Source: Clostridiales bacterium (GTDB taxonomy: Bacteria; Bacillota; Desulfotomaculia; Desulfotomaculales; VENG01). From it: a DNA stretch of 64,000 nt. The position numbers were made by a program, and so were the translations under genes. The notes under the pieces were generated by a model, which did no database searches, had not been told where the DNA came from, and saw only the letters and a list, made by a program, of their open reading frames with translations. The stretch is taken from assembly GCA_016278505.1 (NCBI GenBank), contig JADQBQ010000014.1, forward strand, positions 124,001 to 188,000. The letters run 5' to 3'. This document shows positions 36,564-43,191 of the stretch, piece after piece (position 1 is the first letter of the stretch; every line of letters starts with the position of its first letter).

Positions 36564-37459
36564 TCATAAGAGTTTCCCCTCTTTCCTGGCTTTATTTCTT
36601 AAGCCCGGGCAGGCGTCTTCACTTAGAACCACGTTTACTTCTACCGGTGCAGTTATTTCCTCCAGTTCCACCAGCATACGCCAGTAACTTGCTTCAGCCG
36701 GAAAATCCTCTACCATGAGATCAATATCAGAACGGTGGTCAAAGTGTTTTCCCCGGGCCAATGACCCGTACAGATAAACAGATTTTACTTTATATTTTTC
36801 TTTTTTCTCCCAGGCATGTTTTGCTTCCTTTAAATGCTTTAGAATGTGCTCAATAACCCTTAGTTGCCCTTTTGTACCCTGATAATTGCTTATGAGTGCC
36901 AGAGTAAACACCAGCAGGTCCGGATCTTTTTCCTCATCTACAATATTCCAAGACTCCTCGGTAAGTACGATATTTCTTTCCGAAGCTATTCCAACCACCA
37001 AGCTATGAAGCGTGGAGCTGTCCCAGTTTTTTCCGGCTGTGACTACCTGCTCCTTTAACGAGTTTTTGATTTCTTCCGGGTAGGGTATTTCCAGTTGCTC
37101 TGGACAGGGTGAAACGGATTCCGTTGCAAGGGCAGCGTTCTCATCTGATAGCTGAGTACTGTTTACAATATGATCGACTGTATTCTCTTCTTTAATTTTC
37201 AACAGCATTTCTTCAATCTTCTGCTCGGGCAGGCCCGTAACTTCGGACATCTGCTGGCAGGCCGAACTCTTTTCAACAAATAAAAAGCGATAGACAGGAC
37301 GTCGACTAGGTTCCGGCTGGGACCGTCCGGGTCCATACAACCCACTTCCACCAAAAACCGCAAATCTTCCGTCCCGTCTAGAATATCCAGACATTCCGAA
37401 AGAGCGCCGACAGTCTGAGAATCATAATTCGAAAGCTCGGCCTTGGCAAAGTCACCCAA
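36564..37459 (-). pseudogene. Nucleotidyltransferase-domain protein, frameshifted
   Basis: Two overlapping frames join near 37285. The N-terminal part (FAKAELSNYDSQTVGALSEC, then LDILDGTEDLRFLVEVG) is unfamiliar. The C-terminal part has the MNT/polymerase-beta motif SVYLYGSLARGKHFDHRSDI followed by DLMVEDF, that is, GS and DxD. It resembles MNT subunits of HEPN/MNT pairs with an added N-terminal helical domain. No HEPN partner is adjacent. It lies between palindromes P3 and P4. Confidence 0.65.
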
Positions 37460-37460
37460 A

Positions 37461-37505
37461 AGAAGAACAAGTTTTTGGTGACAGGCACCAAAAACTTGAC
37501 TTATT
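37461..37505. repeat. 45-bp palindrome P4, left arm degenerate
   Basis: The left arm keeps CAAGTTTTTGGTGAC, the centre is A, and the right arm is GGCACCAAAAACTTGACTTATT. Its outer TTA (37501-37503, minus strand TAA) is the stop codon of the frame ending there. Confidence 0.85.
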
Positions 37506-37889
37506 TTTCACCGGGATACTTTACTGCAACCACAACAGCATCGTCCTCCACCGGCTCAATATAGAATTTAAACTTCCGAACCACTATACGCATAAAACCG
37601 GCATATTCCCCTGCTTCTTCGATGTAAACTTTACATCGGGTGATATGTTTGCAAGAAATTGTTTCGTGGTTATTTTATCACCTGTTTTGTATGCTTCACG
37701 ACTGTCTCTTATCATTTGACGCAATTGAGCATTAGATTCAGTCTCCGATAATATCGATGGTGGATCTTCGTCCTGAAGAATAATTTTGAATGTTCCTTTT
37801 CCCGGAACATAAATCTGAGTTACTGAATTCCTTTTGCTCATTTTCTCAATATGTTTATACAATTCAGTTCCAGACAGTATTTTTTCCAT
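37501..37889 (-). pseudogene. Unrecognised small gene, frameshifted
   Basis: Start ATG 37889 reads KILSGTELYKHIEKMSKRNS and continues YVPGKGTFKIILQDEDPPSI and LRQMIRDSREAYKTGDKITT. The frame is lost near VKFTS (about 37610). A shifted frame, EEAGEYAGFMRIVVRKFKFY followed by IEPVEDDAVVVAVKYPGEK, then ends on the TAA supplied by palindrome P4. The product would be about 128 residues. I do not recognise it. Its position between palindromes suggests a TA-like antitoxin or regulator, which is only inference. Confidence 0.45.
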
Positions 37890-37895
37890 TTTTAT

Positions 37896-38466
37896 TCACC
37901 GCCTACGTTCAGACTTTTTATTATTATAACAGAAAAGCCCAAAAAAGTTGCTGGCATTCTCTATGTACTCATACGCCCGCTCAATCTCAACGAAACAAGG
38001 TGGAACTTGTTCCCAGGAACTTACGGGATCCCTATCCCAGTTCCGCTTATCCCTGATATGAACCAATATCTCATTCACCATATCAGGTAATGGCGCGCCG
38101 TGGGGCGGCAGATTGGCCCATGCAAAGGCATGAGCCAGAATCAACGCGCTATTCCAGATTGAAAATAGTTCAGTTTTCCTCTTATAAAGCGCATACTGTG
38201 GCGAATACCGCACCATCATTTGTAGAATATATGTTAAAATTCCTTCATGCCTCGTCTGGATCAAGTGAAGTAAAACCCGACCGATATATACTGCTAGGAG
38301 ACGGCTGTAGGCCTTCTCTCCAGCCCATGGTGCAATGTCGACCCGCCGACGCCGTGCCAAGTCTATCAAGTGCTCTGCAATTTCCAGACGGGTCCAAAGC
38401 CCCCCTCTTTGCGCCAGCATTTCTAAGAGAGGAAGATCCCAACCGTAAGGTGTCGCTTCGCATAAC
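37896..38466 (-). pseudogene. Unrecognised gene fragment, 5' end lost
   Basis: The frame is open from the palindrome P5 side down to 37896. Readable parts are LPLLEMLAQRGGLWTRLEIA, RLLAVYIGRVLLHLIQTRHE and FVEIERAYEYIENASNFFGL. No start codon with a ribosome site is visible. The 5' end is cut where a 31-base piece of a PIN gene (38467-38497) joins palindrome P5. This suggests a recombination joint. The family is unknown. Confidence 0.4.
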
Positions 38467-38505
38467 AAAAAAGAATATGTTAACTTTCTTAAAGAGCAAT
38501 AACTC
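38467..38505 (+). pseudogene. 3' tail of a PIN-toxin gene fused to palindrome P5
   Basis: Bases 38467-38497 are identical to 35077-35107, the last codons of the PIN gene at 34660-35112 (KKEYVNFLKE). Identity stops exactly at the first base of P5. The following AATAAC supplies a new stop (GAG CAA TAA). Confidence 0.8.
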
Positions 38506-38542
38506 AAGTTTTTGGTGTCAGGCACCAAAAACTTGAGTTATT
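38498..38542. repeat. 45-bp palindrome P5
   Basis: AATAACTCAAGTTTTTGGTGTC, central A, then the complement with one T:G-type mismatch. It is bordered on the left by the PIN tail joint and followed by the 3' end of another PIN gene. Confidence 0.92.
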
Positions 38543-38569
38543 GCTCCTCCGGCGGAATAATTATTGTTA

Positions 38570-38956
38570 TTACCAGAGTACTTCGACCTCATATTGACGT
38601 ATTTTATTGTCTGCTGTCACTAAGGGTAGGTTTTCTAATTTTGCCTGGGCAACCAAAAGTCGATCAAATGGGTCCCGGTGATGTTCCGGGAGGGAATAAA
38701 CGAATAGGGAATGATTTAACTGGACAGGTAAACTCTCAAAACCATTGATAACAAGCTGTTCCGTTATAAAAGATATCGGTTCAGCCTGCAAGCGCAACTT
38801 GCCGAGCCCGGCCTTAATCGCCATTTCCCAGCCGCTGGCGGCACTTAGGTATATTTCATTTTTAGTTTCTTTTATCACTTCATAAGCGCGTGAAGACAAC
38901 CGGGAATCACCGGTAACCCACCACAAAAATACGTGTGTATCTAGCAATACTCTCAT
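38570..38956 (-). CDS. PIN-domain toxin (VapC-like)
   Basis: This complete 128-residue PIN ribonuclease reads MRVLLDTHVFLWWVTGDSRL (first Asp), YLSAASGWEMAIKAGLGKLR (Glu), LPEHHRDPFDRLLVAQAKLE (Asp) and LVTADNKIRQYEV (last Asp). These are the Phd-associated VapC signatures (HxRDPFDR). It overlaps the antitoxin gene by ATGA. It lies between palindromes P5 and P6 as a compact two-gene module with its own promoter. Confidence 0.93.
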   Translation of the reverse strand: MRVLLDTHVFLWWVTGDSRLSSRAYEVIKETKNEIYLSAASGWEMAIKAGLGKLRLQAEPISFITEQLVINGFESLPVQLNHSLFVYSLPEHHRDPFDRLLVAQAKLENLPLVTADNKIRQYEVEVLW

Positions 38957-39189
38957 TTTTCAAATTCCTTCATTATTGATTCCGGTAACGGGTCATCAAA
39001 ATCCGGGGTCATAGTAATTTTACCTTTGCCGGTTCCGGGAACACGCTCAGCTGTATACTCTTTCATTGGAACTAATCGCGCAACGGGTGTACCACCCTTG
39101 GCAATGATAATTTCTTCTCCATTATTTACCCTGGCTATTAGCTTGGAAAAGTGTGTTTTCGCTTCGTGAATGTTTACTTTTTGAGGCAA
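38953..39189 (-). CDS. Phd/YefM-type antitoxin of the PIN toxin
   Basis: From TTG 39189 the protein (78 residues) reads PQKVNIHEAKTHFSKLIARV, then NNGEEIIIAKGGTPVARLVP, the standard Phd/VapB fold. TTG is chosen because AGGGGGTG lies 7 bases before it and because the promoter at 39211-39239 lies upstream. The longer frame from 39243 would start inside the -35 box. Confidence 0.9.
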   Translation of the reverse strand: MPQKVNIHEAKTHFSKLIARVNNGEEIIIAKGGTPVARLVPMKEYTAERVPGTGKGKITMTPDFDDPLPESIMKEFEK

Positions 39190-39210
39190 TCTTGGCACCC
39201 CCTTAAGCAC

Positions 39211-39239
39211 ATTGTAGACTAAGTCCCTGACTAAGTCAA
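39211..39239 (-). promoter_or_regulatory. Promoter and operator-like repeat of the Phd/PIN module
   Basis: On the minus strand TTGACT and TACAAT are 17 bases apart. The word GACTTAGTC occurs twice in direct orientation, overlapping the -35 box and spacer, and is a likely antitoxin binding site. Confidence 0.7.
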
Positions 39240-39276
39240 GCAAGTCCAGGGAGGGCTCCTGCCGCTCTACGAAAAA

Positions 39277-39321
39277 AATAACTCAAGTTTTCGGTGACAG
39301 GCACCCAAAACTTGACTTATT
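39277..39321. repeat. 45-bp palindrome P6
   Basis: AATAACTCAAGTTTTCGGTGAC, central A, GCACCCAAAACTTGACTTATT on the right, with several arm mismatches. The right arm supplies the TAA stop of the minus-strand gene ending at 39317. Confidence 0.9.
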
Positions 39322-39790
39322 GCTCCTCCAGTTCGGTAAGATCCTCTACATTTGCCATATCCGCCAGCATCTTGGCGTACTTTCGAAGTTCAATCTGCAA
39401 TTGCCCAAGTTCCCGGCGGAACAATTTACATTGTTCCGGATCGTCAAATTCTTTAGCTAAGCTTAGCTTATGCCACTTAGCGGTAAATGGTCTTATTATT
39501 TGATTTAAAACTACTACGGCAATCTTGGTGAATTCTATACAATCTCTACCGTTATTTTTTATAATGTTTCTGGTTAATTTAAAAAGGGAGTGTATACTTT
39601 CCAAAGCAGTTTTTTCATCTCCATGGTCCGGCTCCAGATACTGGGTTGATACCCTTGTTAACAGCTCAATATAAAGTTCCCAAGCTGCATTTTTATCCGC
39701 ATCTGCGGGAGCCCAATCCATTTCTAAAAAGGATGTTTTGATTTTCAGAGAAGTCATATCCCAGTCTTCAAGCCATTTTTTCCACTTCAT
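39317..39790 (-). CDS. Conserved-looking hypothetical protein (157 aa)
   Basis: Start ATG 39790 with GGGAGGG upstream. The protein is mainly helical and charged: MKWKKWLEDWDMTSLKIKTS, ADADKNAAWELYIELLTRVS, KEFDDPEQCKLFRRELGQLQ. It ends LEEQ on a stop codon that lies in palindrome P6. Its promoter region (39846-39874) is a near copy of that of the AbrB/RelE module at 42.8 kb. I recall similar proteins near restriction and defence genes but cannot name a family. Confidence 0.65.
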   Translation of the reverse strand: MKWKKWLEDWDMTSLKIKTSFLEMDWAPADADKNAAWELYIELLTRVSTQYLEPDHGDEKTALESIHSLFKLTRNIIKNNGRDCIEFTKIAVVVLNQIIRPFTAKWHKLSLAKEFDDPEQCKLFRRELGQLQIELRKYAKMLADMANVEDLTELEEQ

Positions 39791-39845
39791 GGCAACACCC
39801 TCCCTTGACAACATTTAATAGGAAAATCTCATTGTTCCTATTATT

Positions 39846-39874
39846 AATATACCTAATTCACCCATAAAGTGCAA
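39846..39874 (-). promoter_or_regulatory. Promoter shared with the 42.8-kb module by duplication
   Basis: Minus-strand TTGCAC and TATATT are 17 bases apart. Just downstream, AATAGGAA and TTCCTATT form an inverted repeat. The same promoter occurs at 42841-42869, so the two units probably arose from one duplicated upstream region. Confidence 0.65.
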
Positions 39875-39902
39875 TTTCAAAAAGGGGTCAAGCTTAAAGC
39901 AA

Positions 39903-39925
39903 AACAACTCAAGTTTTTGGTGCCA
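39903..39925. repeat. Half palindrome P7
   Basis: Only the left arm and central A of the 45-bp element remain (AACAACTCAAGTTTTTGGTGCC plus A). The sequence then passes directly into a segment (ATAGCAGGAATTAACAATATT) that in the duplicate copy at 42.95 kb follows a full palindrome. A deletion of one arm is the simplest explanation. Confidence 0.8.
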
Positions 39926-40004
39926 CGAATTATAGCAGGAATTAACAATATTTTTGGCGTACTCTTAGGGTATTTTAATACTTTATACTCTGGAGGCTTA
40001 CCCA

Positions 40005-41426
40005 ATGTCATTTTTATCACGGTTACTGTGTATAGTTTTACTGGTTTTAGTTTGTGCCGCCCCTGCCTATGCCCGGGTGCATGCGGGAGTCACGGTGGAC
40101 GACCGGGTGTACATACCGCTGCGGGGGGTTTTTGAAGAGATCGGATGCAGCGTGTCGTGGGACGGGGACATACAGGCGGTCGCCATCGTAAATGGCGAGC
40201 TGCGGATAGGACTTAAAGTGGGGGCCAGGGAGGTAACCATATCTGGTTCTATCGTTACCACCGAAAACCCGCCGCTGATGAGAAATGGCCGGGTGTATGT
40301 GCCGCTGCGTTTTTGCGCCGAGACCCTGGGTGCCGTGGTGGATTGGGATTCGGCTGCCCGGGAAGCAGTTGTGTCGTATGAAGGGAAAAATATTACGGTA
40401 ACTACCGCGCACGAGAGTTCCGGCAGCCCGGGGGATGCCGGGAACACCGGGAATACCGGCGGGAAAAGTGGTATCAAGCATTACACCCAAAAGATTGACG
40501 GCACTACGGCCAATGTGATTGAAATAGCGCCGGGCGCAGCTGTCCCTACGGTGGTGCTGGCCCAGGACCGGGTAGGCGGCACCGAAGAATTGGCCGCAAT
40601 GGCTTCCCGTTCCGGTGCCAAAGTGGCCATCAACGGCACCTTTTTCGAGGCTTACGACGGGGTACCGGAGCCTTGGGGCACATTAATTAAAAACGGGCAG
40701 GTCGTCCATGTGGGCAGCGTGGGTACCACCGTTGGTTTCACTGCCAGCGGCCAGGTAAAAATGTCACCGGTGGAAATAAACATCCAGGGCGGTAAAGACG
40801 GTTCCTACTCCTGGCCGGGTAACTGGTACGCTTATGGTTTCAACCGCACTCCCACCGGGAACAGCGTGTATATTTACACTCCTGAGCGAGGTGCCCGTTT
40901 GGGGTTTAAGTCAGGTATAAATGTGGTTGTTTCCGGCGGCAAGGTTACCAAAATAACCCGGGGCGAAAACAGCGATATACCCGGGGACGGCTATGTGATA
41001 AATCTATCCGGCTCGGAGGAATACCTGGCGGATAGGTTCAGCGTGGGGGACACCGTGCAGTACCGGGTCAATCTGAACGCCGGTGACGGCAGTGACTGGA
41101 GCGATGTGATTACGGCGGTGGGAGCCGGGCCCCGCCTGGTTACAGACGGTATGACCAGCGTGAACTCTGCCGGTGAGGGATTCACCAGTGAAAAGATACT
41201 CACCATGGCCGGCGCACGCAGCGCCATCGGAGTAAAACAAGACGGCACCATCATGCTGGTAACCGTGCCCGGTGCTACTATCGAAAGACTGGCCGGGATA
41301 ATGAAGGGGCTTGGCGCCCACAACGCCATGAACCTGGACGGCGGCGCCTCCTCGGGATTATGGTATAACGGCAAGCACATCACCCGCCCCGGCAGGCAGC
41401 TAAGCAACGCTCTGGTTTTCAAATAA
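40005..41426 (+). CDS. Exported phosphodiester glycosidase-family protein with copper-amine-oxidase-type N-terminal domain
   Basis: This 473-residue protein has a signal peptide (SFLSRLLCIVLLVLVCAAPA, then YA). Residues 25-130 contain two copper-amine-oxidase-like N-terminal repeats (VDDRVYIPLRGVFEEIGCSV; RNGRVYVPLRFCAETLGAVV). A Gly/Asn-rich linker leads to the NAGPA-type domain, with AINGTFFEAYDGVPEPWGTL, GAGPRLVTDGM and NAMNLDGGASSGLWYNG. Such proteins probably remove sugar-phosphate caps or act on wall glycans at the cell surface. A TCTGGAGG ribosome site precedes the ATG. Its TAA stop lies in palindrome P8. The 5' part is duplicated in truncated form at 43021. Confidence 0.88.
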   Translation: MSFLSRLLCIVLLVLVCAAPAYARVHAGVTVDDRVYIPLRGVFEEIGCSVSWDGDIQAVAIVNGELRIGLKVGAREVTISGSIVTTENPPLMRNGRVYVPLRFCAETLGAVVDWDSAAREAVVSYEGKNITVTTAHESSGSPGDAGNTGNTGGKSGIKHYTQKIDGTTANVIEIAPGAAVPTVVLAQDRVGGTEELAAMASRSGAKVAINGTFFEAYDGVPEPWGTLIKNGQVVHVGSVGTTVGFTASGQVKMSPVEINIQGGKDGSYSWPGNWYAYGFNRTPTGNSVYIYTPERGARLGFKSGINVVVSGGKVTKITRGENSDIPGDGYVINLSGSEEYLADRFSVGDTVQYRVNLNAGDGSDWSDVITAVGAGPRLVTDGMTSVNSAGEGFTSEKILTMAGARSAIGVKQDGTIMLVTVPGATIERLAGIMKGLGAHNAMNLDGGASSGLWYNGKHITRPGRQLSNALVFK

Positions 41427-41466
41427 CTCAAGTTTTTGGTGCCTGTCACCGAAAACTTGAGTTATT
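41422..41466. repeat. 45-bp palindrome P8
   Basis: AATAACTCAAGTTTTTGGTGCC, central T, right arm with two mismatches. It contains the stop codon of the glycosidase gene (TTC AAA TAA). A promoter TTGAAA (41466-41471) -16- TATAAT (41488-41493) for the next module starts at its edge. Confidence 0.92.
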
Positions 41467-41524
41467 TGAAATAGCACCAAAAAGGGGTATAATATTGGCA
41501 AAGTAAAACCAAAGGGGTGAACGT

Positions 41525-41794
41525 ATGAGTGTTGGCAAACTGTCATACAAAGGCCAAATAGTGATACCAAAGCAACTAAGAGAAAAGTACGGATTAAAAC
41601 CTGATAGCAATGTTAGGATTACAGAAATTGATGGCCACATTGTCGTAATACCTATATTTGATGATCCTATCAAAGACACCCGGGGAATTCTGAAAAAGAA
41701 ATATCCTGAGGAGACATTGACCGCAGGTGAATTAATAAAAGAGTATCGAGAAGAAGAGAAAAAGTTAGAGGCCGGTAAGGAGGCCAAGTCTTAG
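41525..41794 (+). CDS. AbrB/MazE-type antitoxin
   Basis: This 89-residue paralog of the 33880 antitoxin reads KLSYKGQIVIPKQLREKYGL (AbrB domain), then DDPIKDTRGILKKKYPEETL and an acidic/basic tail. ATG 41525 follows AAAGGGGTGA. It overlaps the toxin GTG by one base. The operon promoter is at 41466-41493. This is the intact version of the module that is broken at 34 kb. Confidence 0.9.
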   Translation: MSVGKLSYKGQIVIPKQLREKYGLKPDSNVRITEIDGHIVVIPIFDDPIKDTRGILKKKYPEETLTAGELIKEYREEEKKLEAGKEAKS

Positions 41795-42207
41795 TGGAAA
41801 GGTATGTACTCGACAGTTATGCTGTTTTCGGTTATTTTCTGGACGAGCCATGTGCAGACACAATAGCTTCAATATTGGAACTAGCTAAAAAAAACGAAAT
41901 AAAAATTTATATGTCCTGGGTCAATCTGGGTGAAGTTTATTACATGATACAGCGAAGATATGGACGGAAGGAAGCCATTGAACTTGTCGAAAACATTAAA
42001 GCTTGGCCTATTGAACTGGTAGAAGCTTCTAATGAGCAGGTAACCGCTGCCGGTGACGTGAAGGCAAAATTCCCACTGGCTTTAGTAGATTCATATGCAG
42101 CGGGCTTAGCCATACGCGTACGAGGGATTCTTTTGACTTCAGACAAAGAATTTGAACCACTTGAAAACCAACTTTTAAAAATACACTGGTTAGCAAAACA
42201 CCGCTAG
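41794..42207 (+). CDS. PIN-domain toxin (VapC-like), intact
   Basis: This 137-residue PIN protein reads RYVLDSYAVFGYFLDEPCAD (first Asp), MSWVNLGEVYYMIQRRYGRK (Glu), FPLALVDSYAAGLAIRVRGI (Asp) and LLTSDKEFEPLENQLLKIHW (last Asp). It starts with GTG in the antitoxin stop region. Comparison shows that the copy at 34149-34246 lost its middle. Confidence 0.92.
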   Translation: MERYVLDSYAVFGYFLDEPCADTIASILELAKKNEIKIYMSWVNLGEVYYMIQRRYGRKEAIELVENIKAWPIELVEASNEQVTAAGDVKAKFPLALVDSYAAGLAIRVRGILLTSDKEFEPLENQLLKIHWLAKHR

Positions 42208-42255
42208 CTTTCAATAATTCAACTCGGTAGCCGACAACCGGGAACCACTGTTAAT

Positions 42256-42525
42256 TTAATATTGGTTTAAAATATCGTGATGTCCCACGTCAACCAGTAT
42301 AATCATTTGTTCACCTTCATAGTACCATATAATGCGGATACTCATAGTGACACTACATTCGAAAAGATCATCGGTACCTTGTATCCGTTTAGTTCTCAGC
42401 GAGGGATGCAAAACATTTTGTGTAAGCAGCTTGACCTTTTTCATTACTTGCTTTTTCTCATTCGGATGTAGTTTTTTATAGTGTTTTCTAAACCTTTCCG
42501 TATAGGAAATTTTGTAAGCCAACAC
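42256..42525 (-). CDS. RelE/ParE-family toxin (YafQ-like mRNA interferase)
   Basis: This protein of about 89 residues from GTG 42525 reads LAYKISYTERFRKHYKKLHP, then NEKKQVMKKVKLLTQNVLHP, SLRTKRIQGTDDLFECSVTM and SIRIIWYYEGEQMIILVDVG with a final H-H motif. These are typical RelE-superfamily features. It follows the AbrB-type antitoxin by one base. The longer frame upstream overlaps that gene and is not used. Confidence 0.88.
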   Translation of the reverse strand: MLAYKISYTERFRKHYKKLHPNEKKQVMKKVKLLTQNVLHPSLRTKRIQGTDDLFECSVTMSIRIIWYYEGEQMIILVDVGHHDILNQY

Positions 42526-42526
42526 A

Positions 42527-42793
42527 CTACATCTCCGGTGAATCGAGCTGCTTGAATAAATCTTCAACGTTATCGAAAACCGGCTGGTCACCCGACTCAA
42601 TTTTATTCTTAATTTCAGTAATCTCTTCTTTTAACTCATCAAGATATTTTTTAGGATATACTACAACCGGCATTACCTGAATAACACCGTCTTTTTCTAT
42701 TATCTCAAGCTTATCTCCCTCTTTTAGGCCAAGCTTTGACATTAGCTCTTTTGGAATAGTAATTTGAGATTTTTTCCGAATCTCAGTGATCAT
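42527..42793 (-). CDS. AbrB-type antitoxin of the RelE-like toxin
   Basis: This 88-residue protein starts MITEIRKKSQITIPKELMSK, then LGLKEGDKLEIIEKDGVIQV. The C-terminus is long and acidic for toxin binding. ATG 42793 has GGAGTG upstream. The promoter (TTGCAC at 42864-42869, TATATT at 42841-42846, 17-base spacer) is a near copy of that at 39.85 kb. Pairing of an AbrB fold with a RelE-type toxin is less usual than with MazF or PIN toxins. Confidence 0.88.
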   Translation of the reverse strand: MITEIRKKSQITIPKELMSKLGLKEGDKLEIIEKDGVIQVMPVVVYPKKYLDELKEEITEIKNKIESGDQPVFDNVEDLFKQLDSPEM

Positions 42794-42888
42794 ATATTTC
42801 ACTCCTTCAATTAGTATGAAAATCTCATTTTCCTACTAATAATATACCTGATTCACATATAAAGTGCAAACAACTTCTGAAAATATTA

Positions 42889-42933
42889 AATAATTCAAGT
42901 TTACGGTGACAGTCACCGTAAACTTGAATTATT
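42889..42933. repeat. 45-bp palindrome P9, perfect, with paired changes
   Basis: AATAATTCAAGTTTACGGTGAC, central A, and an exact complement. Three positions differ from the family consensus, and each change is matched on the other arm, so the hairpin is fully kept. Confidence 0.95.
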
Positions 42934-43020
42934 TGTTCCTCCACGCATATTAGCAGGAATTAACAATATTTTGTCGTACTCTTACGTATTTTAATACTTT
43001 ATACTCTGGAGGCTTACCCA

Positions 43021-43086
43021 ATGTCATTTTTCTCAAGGTTAATCTGTGTGGTTTTACTGGTTTTGGTTTTGTTGTATCATGCTTGA
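43021..43086 (+). pseudogene. Truncated copy of the glycosidase 5' end
   Basis: MSFFSRLICVVLLVLVLLYH plus one residue and a stop corresponds to the signal peptide of the gene at 40005. The preceding about 70 bases are also near identical, including the ribosome site. It is the edge of a segmental duplication that includes palindromes P7 and P9. Nothing else is recognised up to P10. Confidence 0.8.
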
Positions 43087-43146
43087 TATATTTTAGACCG
43101 AGCTTAAATGATATGCGTTCGATGATGGGGAGATTTCTTAAAACCG

Positions 43147-43191
43147 AAATAAGTCAAGTTTCTGGTGCCTGGCACCGAAAACTTGACTTAT
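43147..43191. repeat. 45-bp palindrome P10
   Basis: AATAAGTCAAGTTTCTGGTGCC, central T, GGCACCGAAAACTTGACTTATT. The G of AAGTC is paired with the C of GACTT, a compensated difference from most copies. It contains the stop codon of the minus-strand gene ending at 43188. Confidence 0.93.

Noticed and set aside
38090-38536. A 148-codon plus-strand frame opposite the fragment at 37896-38466
   Set aside because: Its composition is not protein-like, it starts without a ribosome site and runs into the PIN tail and palindrome P5.
41466-41493. Palindrome P8 carrying the -35 box TTGAGT for the AbrB/PIN promoter
   Set aside because: The distance to TATAAT is 25 bases; TTGAAA at the edge of the element gives a proper 16-base spacer instead.
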